Shown: in pieces, positions 25,194-33,181 of the stretch
Numbering within the stretch: position 1 is the first letter of the stretch
Layout: every line of letters starts with the position of its first letter
Assembly (NCBI GenBank): GCA_038114465.1
Contig: JAYNQW010000001.1
Location: 124,001-188,000, forward strand
Source: CALINB01 sp938045325
GTDB lineage: Bacteria > Pseudomonadota > Alphaproteobacteria > Rhodospirillales > CALINB01
Direction of reading: 5' to 3'
Length of the DNA stretch: 64,000 nt
The notes under the pieces: generated by a model
Databases searched by the model: none
Seen by the model: only the letters and a program-made list of their open reading frames with translations
What the model was told of the DNA's origin: nothing
Translations under genes and position numbers: made by a program

Positions 25194-25613
25194 TTAGCCG
25201 AGAGAATCCAAGGACTTTTGGAAACGGCCAGCATGGGATTTTTCGGCTTTCGCCAAGGTTTCAAACCAATCGGCGATTTCATCGAAACCCTCTTCGCGGG
25301 CTGATTTCGCCATACCCGGATACATATCCGTATATTCGTGGGTTTCACCGGCGATAGCCGCTTTCAGATTTTGATCTGTCGAACCAATCGGTTCACCGGT
25401 TGCCGGATCACCAACTTCTTCAAGAAATTCAAGATGGCCGTGTGCGTGACCCGTTTCGCCTTCGGCGGTGGAACGGAAAACCGCGGAGACATCGTTGAAC
25501 CCTTCGACGTCAGCTTTTTGCGCAAAATAAAGATAGCGACGGTTTGCTTGCGATTCGCCCGCAAAAGCAGCCTTGAGATTTTCTTCGGTCTTACTGCCTT
25601 TCAATGATGCCAT
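25194..25613 (-). CDS. Rubrerythrin (ferritin-like di-iron protein, no rubredoxin domain)
   Basis: A 139-residue erythrin-type di-iron protein that reduces hydrogen peroxide. Two ferritin-like helix pairs carry the iron-ligand glutamates: FAGESQANRRYLYFAQKA with TAEGETGHAHGHLEF, and AIAGETHEYTDMYPGMA with AKAEKSHAGRFQ. The C-terminal rubredoxin domain of classical rubrerythrins is absent, so electrons must come from another protein, possibly the Fe-S oxidoreductase encoded just downstream. An Irr-box-like palindrome and a good promoter lie upstream. Confidence 0.92.
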   Translation of the reverse strand: MASLKGSKTEENLKAAFAGESQANRRYLYFAQKADVEGFNDVSAVFRSTAEGETGHAHGHLEFLEEVGDPATGEPIGSTDQNLKAAIAGETHEYTDMYPGMAKSAREEGFDEIADWFETLAKAEKSHAGRFQKSLDSLG

Positions 25614-25702
25614 GATTAACTCCCTTCAAAAGTTTCTGAGCATTGGTTGGTTGGCCCATTCAGACAGGGGGCCCGCCTGAATATTAAAATAATGACACGG
25701 GG

Positions 25703-25731
25703 AATATGCGCAACATCCCTGCGGGAGTCAA
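25703..25731 (-). promoter_or_regulatory. Candidate promoter of the rubrerythrin operon
   Basis: On the minus strand TTGACT (5 of 6 match to the -35 consensus) and CATATT (4 of 6 to the -10) are separated by exactly 17 bases. They lie about 90-120 bases before the rubrerythrin ATG. Confidence 0.55.
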
Positions 25732-25737
25732 CTGTTT

Positions 25738-25754
25738 TTTGAACTGTTCTAAGG
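25738..25754 (-). promoter_or_regulatory. Irr-box-like palindrome upstream of the rubrerythrin promoter
   Basis: On the minus strand the sequence reads CTTAGAACAGTTCAAAA. It resembles the iron control element bound by Irr (half-sites like TTAGAA and TTCTAA around three bases). It lies just upstream of the -35 hexamer, and the irr gene begins within 500 bases. Binding is inferred, not shown. Confidence 0.45.
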
Positions 25755-25784
25755 AAAATACTAAGATATTGATAAAATTTAATA

Positions 25785-26213
25785 TTATTTATCAGAATTA
25801 ACACGCACGACGACGTCCACACGGTCGATTTTGGTGCCGGCCGGCGGCTCGGGCAACCGGGCAATATTCACATGCGCATTATCAATATCTTCAAGGCGGC
25901 CGCTGTCTTCAAAAAAGAAATGATGATGATCCGCGGTGTTGGTATCGAAATAAGAGCGCGCCGAATCGACGGCAATTTCGCGCAGCAAACCCGCATCAGT
26001 AAATTGATGAAGTGTGTTGTAAACGGTTGCAAGCGAAACCGGGATCGCGGCGCCCTGTGCTTCGAGGTGCAGTTTCTCGGCCGTGATGTGACGGTCATGC
26101 CCATCAAACAGCAATTTTGCCAGCGCCATTCGCTGGCGGGTCGGGCGCAGACCAACCGAGCGTAACCGCTCAATAACATCGCTATAGGGGCGTTTGGGGC
26201 TTGTTTGCTGCAT
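25785..26213 (-). CDS. irr: Irr-type iron response regulator (Fur family)
   Basis: A 142-residue Fur-superfamily repressor. The winged helix includes GLRPTRQRMALAKLLF and VSLATVYNTLHQFTDAGLL. The triple histidine HHHFFFEDSG (residues 96-98) is the Irr hallmark, which distinguishes it from Fur (HDH) and from PerR. Irr responds to heme status and controls iron and heme genes in alphaproteobacteria. The N-terminal heme-regulatory GCP motif of Bradyrhizobium Irr is absent. I chose the ATG at 26213; the frame is open to 26267, but that extension is cysteine-rich and not Irr-like. It lies directly downstream of fabI, and linkage with fab genes is also seen in rhizobia. Confidence 0.88.
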   Translation of the reverse strand: MQQTSPKRPYSDVIERLRSVGLRPTRQRMALAKLLFDGHDRHITAEKLHLEAQGAAIPVSLATVYNTLHQFTDAGLLREIAVDSARSYFDTNTADHHHFFFEDSGRLEDIDNAHVNIARLPEPPAGTKIDRVDVVVRVNSDK

Positions 26214-26313
26214 GAAATATCCGGATCCGATCCATGTTTCAGGTGTATTACAGCATAAAATATCCACTAGATCAACTATTTAAAGATTATATTGGACTTA
26301 TTCTACTTATTGC

Positions 26314-27132
26314 TTAGGGTTCATTCCCATTTTCACGATGAGGCTTTGGCCCGGAAACACCGATAATATTATAACCGCTGTCGACGTGGTGAATTTCGCC
26401 AGTCACGCCGCTCGACAAATCACTGAGTAAATACAGGGCCGCATGGCCTACTTCTTCCAGGCTTACATTCCGCCGCAAGGGGGAGTGTTCAGCATTCCAG
26501 CGATATACCGCGCGGGCATCGGCGATGGCGCTGCCGGCCAATGTCCGCATGGGTCCCGCCGATAAAGCATTAACGCGAACCGCTTGTGGGCCGAGATCGG
26601 CGGCAAGGTATTTCACACTCGCTTCCAGGGCCGCCTTTGCCACACCCATGACATTGTAATTCGGCATGACCCGGCGCGATCCTGTGTAGGATAATGTCAG
26701 TAAACTGCCGCCGTTTTTCATCAAGGGTGCTGCCAATTGTGACGTCGCCGTAAACGAGAAGCACGAAATATCCATGGTCTGCTTGAAATTATTCGGTGTG
26801 GTATCGACATACCGCCCTTTCAATTCGTTTTTATCGGAATAGGCAACGGCATGAACGACAAAATCCAGGCTGTCCCAAGACATTGCCAGTGCTTGGAAAA
26901 CCGCCTCGAGATCGCCGCGATTGGCGACATCACACGGTAAAACATGATCCGCACCGACACTTTCCGCCAACGGGCGTACCCGTTTTTCAATCGCTTCGTT
27001 TTGATAGGTAAAAGCGAGCGTCGCACCATGACGGCTTAGGGCATCGGCAATACCCCATGCAATCGAGCGGTCATTCGCAATCCCCATTACGAGACCTTTT
27101 TTGCCGGTCATCATCGGTTGGTTTTGGCTCAT
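26314..27132 (-). CDS. fabI: Enoyl-[acyl-carrier-protein] reductase (NADH)
   Basis: Final reductive step of fatty acid elongation. It is an SDR-fold protein of 272 residues: GLVMGIANDRSIAWGIA is the nucleotide-binding loop of FabI, HAVAYSDKNELKGRY the substrate loop, and the catalytic pair is Y159 and K166 (Y-x6-K in YNVMGVAKAALE). TLAGSAIADA is the flexible flap next to the active site. It ends the fabA-fabB-fabI cluster, with 22 bases after fabB. Confidence 0.95.
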   Translation of the reverse strand: MSQNQPMMTGKKGLVMGIANDRSIAWGIADALSRHGATLAFTYQNEAIEKRVRPLAESVGADHVLPCDVANRGDLEAVFQALAMSWDSLDFVVHAVAYSDKNELKGRYVDTTPNNFKQTMDISCFSFTATSQLAAPLMKNGGSLLTLSYTGSRRVMPNYNVMGVAKAALEASVKYLAADLGPQAVRVNALSAGPMRTLAGSAIADARAVYRWNAEHSPLRRNVSLEEVGHAALYLLSDLSSGVTGEIHHVDSGYNIIGVSGPKPHRENGNEP

Positions 27133-27154
27133 TTATGAGTTCGTCGTTTGATCG

Positions 27155-28378
27155 CTATGCATCAAAACGTTTAAATGCCAAGGCGGCATTTGTTCCACCA
27201 AAGCCAAAACTATTAGAAAGCACGCAGTTAAGTTGAATGTCGTCGATACGCTCACGCACGATGGGTACGTCTTCAGCGTCCGGATCGAGATTTTCCACAT
27301 TGGCCGATGCACAAACAAAATTGTTGTCCATCATAAGGAGCGAGTAGATCGCCTCATGCACACCGGTCGCGCCCTGAGAGTGACCGGCGAGGGATTTTGT
27401 CGAACTGACATGCGGAATTCTGTTGCGGTCGGCGAAGGTTGTTTTGATCGCTTCGAGCTCCCGGGTATCGCCGACCGGCGTACTGGTCCCATGGGCGTTG
27501 ATATAATCAACCGGTGTATCAAGGGTTTCCATGGCCATGCGCATGCAGCGAATTGCGCCCTCGCCAGACGGCTGGACCATATCGAAACCATCCGACGTCG
27601 CGCCGTAGCCTGCGAGTTCGGCATAAATTTTTGCGCCCCGGGCTTTAGCATGCTCCAATTCTTCAAGCACGACGACCCCGCCGCCGCCGGAAATGACAAA
27701 TCCGTCCCGGTCCTTATCGAAGGCGCGGCTGGCTTCTGTGGGACGGTCATTATATCCACTAGATAAGGCTCCCATGGCATCGAACAATACCGAAAGCGTC
27801 CAGTTCAATTCCTCGCCACCGCCGGCGAAAACAATGTCTTGATTGCCCCATTGAATTTGTTGCGCCGCATTGCCGATACAGTGGGCGCTCGTCGCGCACG
27901 CCGAACTGATCGAATAGTTCACGCCTTTAATCTTAAACGGAATCGCCAGTGTCGCCGAGTTCGTGCTCGACATGGTACGTGGCACCCTGAATGGGCCGAC
28001 CCGCTTGGGTCCTTTTTCCAAAGCAATGGTATTGGCCTCGAACTGATCTTTCGTCGATGGACCGCCCGAGCCCATGATGATACCGGTGCGCTCGTTGGAA
28101 ACCTCTTTTTCACTTAATCCCGAGTCGACGACCGCCTGCTCCATGGCAATATAATTGTACGCTGCGCCATCGCCCATGAAACGCCGGATCTTCTTGTCGA
28201 CGACATCATCAATATTCAGTTTGATGGAACCGTGAAGATGGCTTCTAAATCCGAGCTCTTTGTATTTTTCAGAAAATGTGATACCCGAACGACCCTCGCG
28301 CAGGGAATCAGTCACTTCGTCTTTATTGTTGCCAAGACTTGAGACAATCCCCAAGCCGGTAATAGCGACGCGCCGCAT
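27155..28378 (-). CDS. fabB: 3-oxoacyl-[acyl-carrier-protein] synthase I
   Basis: Condensing enzyme needed for elongation of unsaturated acyl chains. The thiolase-fold active site has C161 in SISSACATSAHC and His in NAHGTSTPVGD and SLAGHSQGATG. The C-terminal NSFGFGGTNAALAF is the conserved glycine-rich end. At 407 residues it has normal FabB length. The pairing with fabA argues for FabB rather than FabF. Confidence 0.95.
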   Translation of the reverse strand: MRRVAITGLGIVSSLGNNKDEVTDSLREGRSGITFSEKYKELGFRSHLHGSIKLNIDDVVDKKIRRFMGDGAAYNYIAMEQAVVDSGLSEKEVSNERTGIIMGSGGPSTKDQFEANTIALEKGPKRVGPFRVPRTMSSTNSATLAIPFKIKGVNYSISSACATSAHCIGNAAQQIQWGNQDIVFAGGGEELNWTLSVLFDAMGALSSGYNDRPTEASRAFDKDRDGFVISGGGGVVVLEELEHAKARGAKIYAELAGYGATSDGFDMVQPSGEGAIRCMRMAMETLDTPVDYINAHGTSTPVGDTRELEAIKTTFADRNRIPHVSSTKSLAGHSQGATGVHEAIYSLLMMDNNFVCASANVENLDPDAEDVPIVRERIDDIQLNCVLSNSFGFGGTNAALAFKRFDA

Positions 28379-28409
28379 GGGATATTCCTTACTAAGCTAT
28401 CGACCGCGA

Positions 28410-28940
28410 TTAGAAGTCGTCTGTGGATGTAAAGACGCCAACGCGCATATCCTTGGCTTCATATACAGGCTTACCGTCTACAAACATTAAACCATCGGCA
28501 ATTGCCAAGGTTAATTTTCGCCGGATGACGCGCTTGATGTCGATTTGATAGGTTAATTTTTTCGCCGTCGGCAGGACCTGGCCAAAAAATTTGACCGCGC
28601 CAACGCCCAGGGCCCGGCCCTTGCCCTTTTCTTTGACCCAGCCCAGGAAAAAGCCAACCAACTGCCAAAGCGCATCGAGACCCAAGCATCCGGGCATCAC
28701 CGGATCTTTCTCGAAATGACACTTAAAGAACCAAAGGTCGGGCTTGATATCCATTTCCGCGACAATCTGCCCATGGCCATACTCACCGCCGCCATCCGTG
28801 ATTTTCACGATGCGATCAAACATCAGCATCGGTGGCATCGGCAAGCGGGCGTTGCCCTCGCCAAACAGTTTCCCCTGGGCACAGGCAATAAGGTCTTCGA
28901 GCGAATAACTGTCTTTTTTGTCCAAGATTTTCAGATCCAT
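28410..28940 (-). CDS. fabA: 3-hydroxydecanoyl-[acyl-carrier-protein] dehydratase/isomerase
   Basis: Hot-dog-fold enzyme that dehydrates 3-hydroxydecanoyl-ACP and isomerises trans-2 to cis-3-decenoyl-ACP, the branch point to unsaturated fatty acids. Active residues are H75 in FFKCHFEKDPVMPG and D89 in LGLDALWQL, matching E. coli H70/D84. PMLMFDRIVKI is conserved. I start at the ATG at 28940, which gives 176 residues. The frame is open 60 bases further, but without conserved sequence. First gene of the fab cluster. Confidence 0.95.
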   Translation of the reverse strand: MDLKILDKKDSYSLEDLIACAQGKLFGEGNARLPMPPMLMFDRIVKITDGGGEYGHGQIVAEMDIKPDLWFFKCHFEKDPVMPGCLGLDALWQLVGFFLGWVKEKGKGRALGVGAVKFFGQVLPTAKKLTYQIDIKRVIRRKLTLAIADGLMFVDGKPVYEAKDMRVGVFTSTDDF

Positions 28941-29048
28941 ATCCGTTCGACCTATAAAACGCCGCCGAATCTCAAGTATACCACAACCTCTATCGGCCAA
29001 ATATACCTACCGAAAGCCGGGAAAGTCGATACCGCTTTGCTGAGGCCG

Positions 29049-29073
29049 AAAAATGCCCGGTTTCCCGGGCATT
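29049..29073 (-). terminator. Rho-independent terminator after pnp
   Basis: On the minus strand AATGCCCGG and CCGGGCATT form a perfect 9-bp stem with a 4-base loop, followed by a T-run. It lies about 45 bases after the pnp stop and closes the rimP-to-pnp gene run. Confidence 0.85.
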
Positions 29074-29115
29074 ATCGCAGCTCTCCGTAAGATTAAAGGC
29101 GCCTGCTGATGGTGC

Positions 29116-31245
29116 CTATGATGCTTCCTTCTTAATTTCCTCGCCGGTTTCCTGGTCAACCACCTTCATGGACAGTTTCACTTTACCCCGGTCATCGATA
29201 CCGATCAGCTTCACTTTGACCGTGTCGCCAACCTTCACGATATCGGTGGTTTGCTTCACATGGTGATCGGCGAGCTCGCTGATATGCACGAGGCCGTCTT
29301 TTGCCCCCATGAAGTTGACGAAGGCACCGAAGTCGACGGTTTTAACGACCTTACCTGTATAGAGCGCCCCGACTTCGGGCTCGGCCGTGATGCCCTTAAT
29401 CTTATCGATCGCCGCTTGCGAGGCGACTTCGTCAACGGCGGCCACTTTCACTGTACCGTCGTCTTCAATATCGATTTTCGCGCCGGTTTCCTCGGTAATC
29501 TCGCGGATCATCTTGCCGCCCGGGCCGATGACATCACGAATTTTATCCGGGTTGATCTTGAACGACGTGATACGCGGCGCATGCTCGTTCACTGCATCAC
29601 GCGAACTGGTAAGGGCCTTTGCCATTTCATCCAAAATATGGATACGGCCGTCTTTAGCCTGAGCCAAAGCGTCTTGCATAATATCTTTGGTAATGGATGT
29701 GATTTTAATGTCCATCTGCAACGACGTAATGCCCTGCTCGGTGCCGGCAACTTTAAAGTCCATATCACCAAGATGATCTTCATCTCCGATGATATCGGAC
29801 AAAACAGCCACGCCATCGTCTTCTTTAATCAAGCCCATGGCGATGCCGGCAATCGGCCGGCCCAGCGGCACGCCGGCATCCATCATCGAGAGGGAGGCGC
29901 CGCAAACGCTTGCCATCGAAGACGAGCCGTTCGACTCGGTAATTTCCGACACCACGCGAATGGTGTAGGGGAAGTCTTCCTTCGCCGGCAACAACGGATG
30001 GACCGCACGCCAAGCCAATTTACCATGACCGATTTCACGCCGGCCAGTCGCACCCATGCGGCCCGTTTCACCGACCGAGTAAGGCGGGAAATTATAATGC
30101 AGCATAAAATGCTCGCGATAATCACCCGATAACGCATCGATGCGCATTTCATCTTGGCCGGTGCCCAATGTGGTCACAACCAGCGCCTGGGTTTCACCCC
30201 GGGTGAATAAGGCACTGCCGTGCGCGCGCGGCAACACACCAACTTCACAAACGATCGGGCGAATGGATTTTGTGTCACGGCCATCGATCCGTTGACCAGT
30301 TTTAAGAATATCCCGGCGCACAATATCTTTTTCCAAAGATTTAAAAATGTCCGGCAGGCATTCATCCAAAAACTCTTGTTCGTATTTCTCATCGGCCGTA
30401 ACGGCTTCGAGAGCTTTTTCTTTTGCCGCCGAAACTTTTTCCTGACGCTCGAGTTTATTGGTAATTTGATAAGCAGCGCGTAAATCGTCTTCGACGAGGC
30501 CGGCGACTTGTGCCTTAAGATCATCATAGCCTTCCGGTGCCTCAGGCAGACCCATCGGGTCTTTGGCGCATTTTTCGGCCAATTCGATAATTGCATCAAT
30601 GACCGGCTGAAAAGCTTCGTGACCGTACATCACGGCACCCAACATGACTTCTTCGGACAGCTCGTTGGCTTCCGATTCCACCATCAGCACACCTTCTTTC
30701 GTGCCGGCAACAACGAGATCGAGCTCGCTCGTTTCCATGTCTTCCAAACTCGGGTTCAGTACATAATCGCCATCGGCATAGCCGACCCGGCAACCGCCGA
30801 TCGGACCCATAAACGGAACGCCCGAAATGGTCAGGGCCGCCGACGTCCCGATCATCGCAACGATATCCGGATCGTTCTCGAGGTCATGCGACATCACTGT
30901 ACAAATCACTTGCGTGTCGTTTTTAAACCCCTTTGCGAACAGCGGACGAATCGGGCGGTCAATCAGCCGGGATACCAGCGTTTCTTTTTCCGCCGGCCGG
31001 CCTTCGCGTTTAAAAAAGCCGCCGGGAATTTTGCCCGCGGCATACGCTTTTTCCTGATAATGAACGCCAAGCGGGAAGAAATCGATTCCCGGGCGCGCTG
31101 ATTTTTCGGCAACGATCGTGCACAACACACGGGTGTCACCCAAAGTTGCCATCACGGCGCCATCGGCCTGCCTGGCTATTTTTCCGGTTTCGAGTACGAG
31201 TTTGCGCCCACCCCAGTCAATTTCTTTACGATATTCTTGAAACAT
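29116..31245 (-). CDS. pnp: Polyribonucleotide nucleotidyltransferase (PNPase)
   Basis: Trimeric 3'-5' phosphorolytic exoribonuclease and degradosome component. Two RNase PH domains are visible: the first from the N-terminus with FFKREGRPAEKETLVSRLIDRPIRP, and the second with GQRIDGRDTKSIRPI and SDIIGDEDHLGDMDFKVAGT. A KH domain follows (VIGPGGKMIREITEETGAKI, about residues 565-585), then a C-terminal S1 domain (GALYTGKVVKTVDFGAFVNF). The 709-residue length is standard. rpsO lies upstream with stem-loops between, the usual rpsO-pnp arrangement. Confidence 0.97.
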   Translation of the reverse strand: MFQEYRKEIDWGGRKLVLETGKIARQADGAVMATLGDTRVLCTIVAEKSARPGIDFFPLGVHYQEKAYAAGKIPGGFFKREGRPAEKETLVSRLIDRPIRPLFAKGFKNDTQVICTVMSHDLENDPDIVAMIGTSAALTISGVPFMGPIGGCRVGYADGDYVLNPSLEDMETSELDLVVAGTKEGVLMVESEANELSEEVMLGAVMYGHEAFQPVIDAIIELAEKCAKDPMGLPEAPEGYDDLKAQVAGLVEDDLRAAYQITNKLERQEKVSAAKEKALEAVTADEKYEQEFLDECLPDIFKSLEKDIVRRDILKTGQRIDGRDTKSIRPIVCEVGVLPRAHGSALFTRGETQALVVTTLGTGQDEMRIDALSGDYREHFMLHYNFPPYSVGETGRMGATGRREIGHGKLAWRAVHPLLPAKEDFPYTIRVVSEITESNGSSSMASVCGASLSMMDAGVPLGRPIAGIAMGLIKEDDGVAVLSDIIGDEDHLGDMDFKVAGTEQGITSLQMDIKITSITKDIMQDALAQAKDGRIHILDEMAKALTSSRDAVNEHAPRITSFKINPDKIRDVIGPGGKMIREITEETGAKIDIEDDGTVKVAAVDEVASQAAIDKIKGITAEPEVGALYTGKVVKTVDFGAFVNFMGAKDGLVHISELADHHVKQTTDIVKVGDTVKVKLIGIDDRGKVKLSMKVVDQETGEEIKKEAS

Positions 31246-31350
31246 TGTTTAACTTTTCCTTCTTTCCATACACAGCGCCAGCCAAACCACCAGCGGTTAA
31301 GACCAAATCCCCGGCCCCGCTGGCAAACCCAAATGGCGCCAAACAAACGT

Positions 31351-31388
31351 CTCTGTCATTCTCAGCACAGAGTCCTCTCGGCGAGAGG
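31351..31388 (-). other. Two adjacent stem-loops in the pnp leader
   Basis: Stem one pairs CTCTGT (31351-31356) with ACAGAG (31367-31372). Stem two pairs CCTCTC (31374-31379) with GAGAGG (31383-31388) around GGC. They lie in the rpsO-pnp gap, where E. coli has the RNase III site used for PNPase autoregulation. That role here is an inference. Confidence 0.45.
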
Positions 31389-31483
31389 AATAAAATAATC
31401 CAAGTCAGAAAATGAATAATCATCATTAAAGTTTTCTGGCCCGGACCGTGTATATGCAGCTTTTGATGCTGGCATAAACTTCA

Positions 31484-31503
31484 CGCAACCTTATTTTGTT
31501 GCG
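31484..31503 (-). other. Stem-loop directly after rpsO
   Basis: On the minus strand CGCAAC and GTTGCG form a perfect 6-bp stem with an 8-base loop, starting immediately after the rpsO stop and followed by TGAAGTTT. It could be a weak terminator or a 3'-end stabiliser. Confidence 0.45.
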
Positions 31504-31505
31504 CC

Positions 31506-31775
31506 TTAACGACGTAATCCCAACCGCTTAACGAGATCTTCGTAGCGGTCTGAATTCTTCTTTTTAAGATAATCAAGCAAACGGCGGCGTTGGCCGACCA
31601 TCATCAGAAGACCTCGCCGTGAGTGATTATCTTTATCATGGGATTTCAAGTGTTCGGTGAGGTTAACAATCCGCTCGCTTAAAATTGCGACTTGAACCTC
31701 GGGAGAACCCGTGTCGCCACTCTTTGTGGCGTATTCTTTAATAAGTTCTTGCTTCCGCTCTGCGGTTATCGACAT
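31506..31775 (-). CDS. rpsO: 30S ribosomal protein S15
   Basis: The 89-residue S15 binds the central domain of 16S rRNA. Conserved parts are TKSGDTGSPEVQVAILSERI, LKSHDKDNHSRRGLLMMVGQ and the RRRLLDYLKKK tail. The start is the ATG at 31775, with GAGGAG about 6 bases upstream; a TTG one codon earlier is in frame. It is followed by pnp and preceded by truB with a 25-base gap. Confidence 0.97.
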   Translation of the reverse strand: MSITAERKQELIKEYATKSGDTGSPEVQVAILSERIVNLTEHLKSHDKDNHSRRGLLMMVGQRRRLLDYLKKKNSDRYEDLVKRLGLRR

Positions 31776-31800
31776 CAAATACTCCTCTTATAAAATTGTT

Positions 31801-32727
31801 TTACACATTGAGCACGCGAACCGGACGGATTTCGCCGCCTTGAATGCGCGCCATCGCCACCAGCTTCCCCGCAGCCATGGCGCACACAACGGTGCCTTTG
31901 GGCATGTCTTGCAGGGAGTTCCGCCGGGCCACGGGCAATACGGCAACCGCTTGTCCGAGGCGAAGGCTCCGGGCTTCTTCTTCCGTCAGGGCCAGCGCCG
32001 GGATGTCGTCCAGCGCGGCTTCGATCGGCATGAGGAAGTCCGATGGCGGCGCACTATGCCCGAGCTTCTCAAGATTATCCAGGGAAATTGCGTCCTCGGC
32101 CTGAAAAGGGCCGACCGAGAGGCGCCGCAGGTCGGAAATATGCCCCACCGTCCCCAATTTCCGTGCTAAATCACGGGCCAAGCTGCGCATATACGTCCCT
32201 TTGCCGGACCGGACTTCGAACACCGCGAAATCGGCATTGGGCATATCAATCAGTTCAAACCGCTCAATATGAACCTGGCGCGGCGCCAGCTTGACCGTCT
32301 CTTGGCGTCGGGCCAAATCATAAGCCCGCTGGCCCTCGACCTTGATAGCCGAATATTGCGGCGGCATCTGTTCAATATCACCCCGAAACAACGGTAAGGC
32401 CGCTTCGATGGCAGCGCGATCCGGGCGCAGATCGCTGGTTTCGATGACAGCACCTTCGGAATCATCCGTATCGCGCGCTTCGCCCCAGCGTAACGTAAAG
32501 GTATAGGTTTTTAAGGCGTCCATGACATAGGACACGGTTTTGGTTGCTTCGCCGAAGGCCAACGGCAAGACGCCGGTTGCTAAAGGATCAAGGGTACCGC
32601 CATGACCGACCTTAGCGGCATCCAGTAAACGTTTTACCCGGCCGACAGCTTTGCTTGATGTAATCCCAGAGGGTTTGTCGAGAACCAGCCAGCCGTGGAT
32701 CGGTCGACCACGCCGTTTACGCGCCAT
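31801..32727 (-). CDS. truB: tRNA pseudouridine(55) synthase
   Basis: Makes the universal pseudouridine 55 in the T-loop of tRNA. The catalytic aspartate is in GHGGTLDPLATGVLPL. GWLVLDKPSGITSSKAV opens the domain, and YSAIKVEGQRAYDLAR and RSGKGTYMRSLARDLA are further family motifs. A PUA-like tail ends the protein. I start at the ATG at 32727, which overlaps the rbfA stop by 11 bases, giving 308 residues. The frame stays open into rbfA, but the overlap start fits TruB N-termini. Confidence 0.96.
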   Translation of the reverse strand: MARKRRGRPIHGWLVLDKPSGITSSKAVGRVKRLLDAAKVGHGGTLDPLATGVLPLAFGEATKTVSYVMDALKTYTFTLRWGEARDTDDSEGAVIETSDLRPDRAAIEAALPLFRGDIEQMPPQYSAIKVEGQRAYDLARRQETVKLAPRQVHIERFELIDMPNADFAVFEVRSGKGTYMRSLARDLARKLGTVGHISDLRRLSVGPFQAEDAISLDNLEKLGHSAPPSDFLMPIEAALDDIPALALTEEEARSLRLGQAVAVLPVARRNSLQDMPKGTVVCAMAAGKLVAMARIQGGEIRPVRVLNV

Positions 32728-33103
32728 GATCGTCTCCAGAGTCGCGTAATAATTTATCGATGCGCTCGGCTTGCTCGAAAGAGTGGTCGACGCTGAAACG
32801 AATGTCCGGCACATAACGCAGCTGAATGGCTTTAGCCAGACACCGCCGTAAAAACGGGCGCGCCCGGCTTAAAGCATCAACCGTATCCTGCGCCTGCTGT
32901 GGATTGCCACCAAGGGGCATCACAAAAGCCGTAGCATTTTTAAGATCCGGACTGACACGTACTTCAGTGATGGTAACTGATACATTCTGCAACGCCGGGT
33001 CGCGGATCTCACCACGCTCAAAAACGACCGCTAAGGCATGTCGAATTTCTTCGCCGACACGGAGCTGTCGTTGTGATGGTGCTTTGGCTGAACCTTTTTG
33101 CAT
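32717..33103 (-). CDS. rbfA: 30S ribosome-binding factor A
   Basis: Single KH-fold protein that matures the 5' end of 16S rRNA in the 30S subunit. The 128 residues include RQLRVGEEIRHALAVVFERG, the strand VSVTITEVRVSPDLKNATAFVMP, and LRYVPDIRFSVDHSFEQAERI near the C-terminus. The start is the ATG at 33103; the open frame upstream has no conserved residues. The gene lies between infB and truB, as in most bacteria. Confidence 0.95.
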   Translation of the reverse strand: MQKGSAKAPSQRQLRVGEEIRHALAVVFERGEIRDPALQNVSVTITEVRVSPDLKNATAFVMPLGGNPQQAQDTVDALSRARPFLRRCLAKAIQLRYVPDIRFSVDHSFEQAERIDKLLRDSGDDHGA

Positions 33104-33118
33104 TATTTTTCTCAATCG

Positions 33119-33145
33119 AAAACGGCCGCCTAGCAAGCGGCCGTT
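33119..33145 (-). terminator. Terminator-like hairpin between infB and rbfA
   Basis: On the minus strand AACGGCCGC and GCGGCCGTT form a perfect 9-bp stem followed by TTTTC. The T-run is short and the genes downstream belong to the same operon, so partial termination or mRNA processing is more likely than a full stop. Confidence 0.6.
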
Positions 33146-33181
33146 ATATAATCTGCAAGCTGCCGGGCGTCCGTTTAACGT

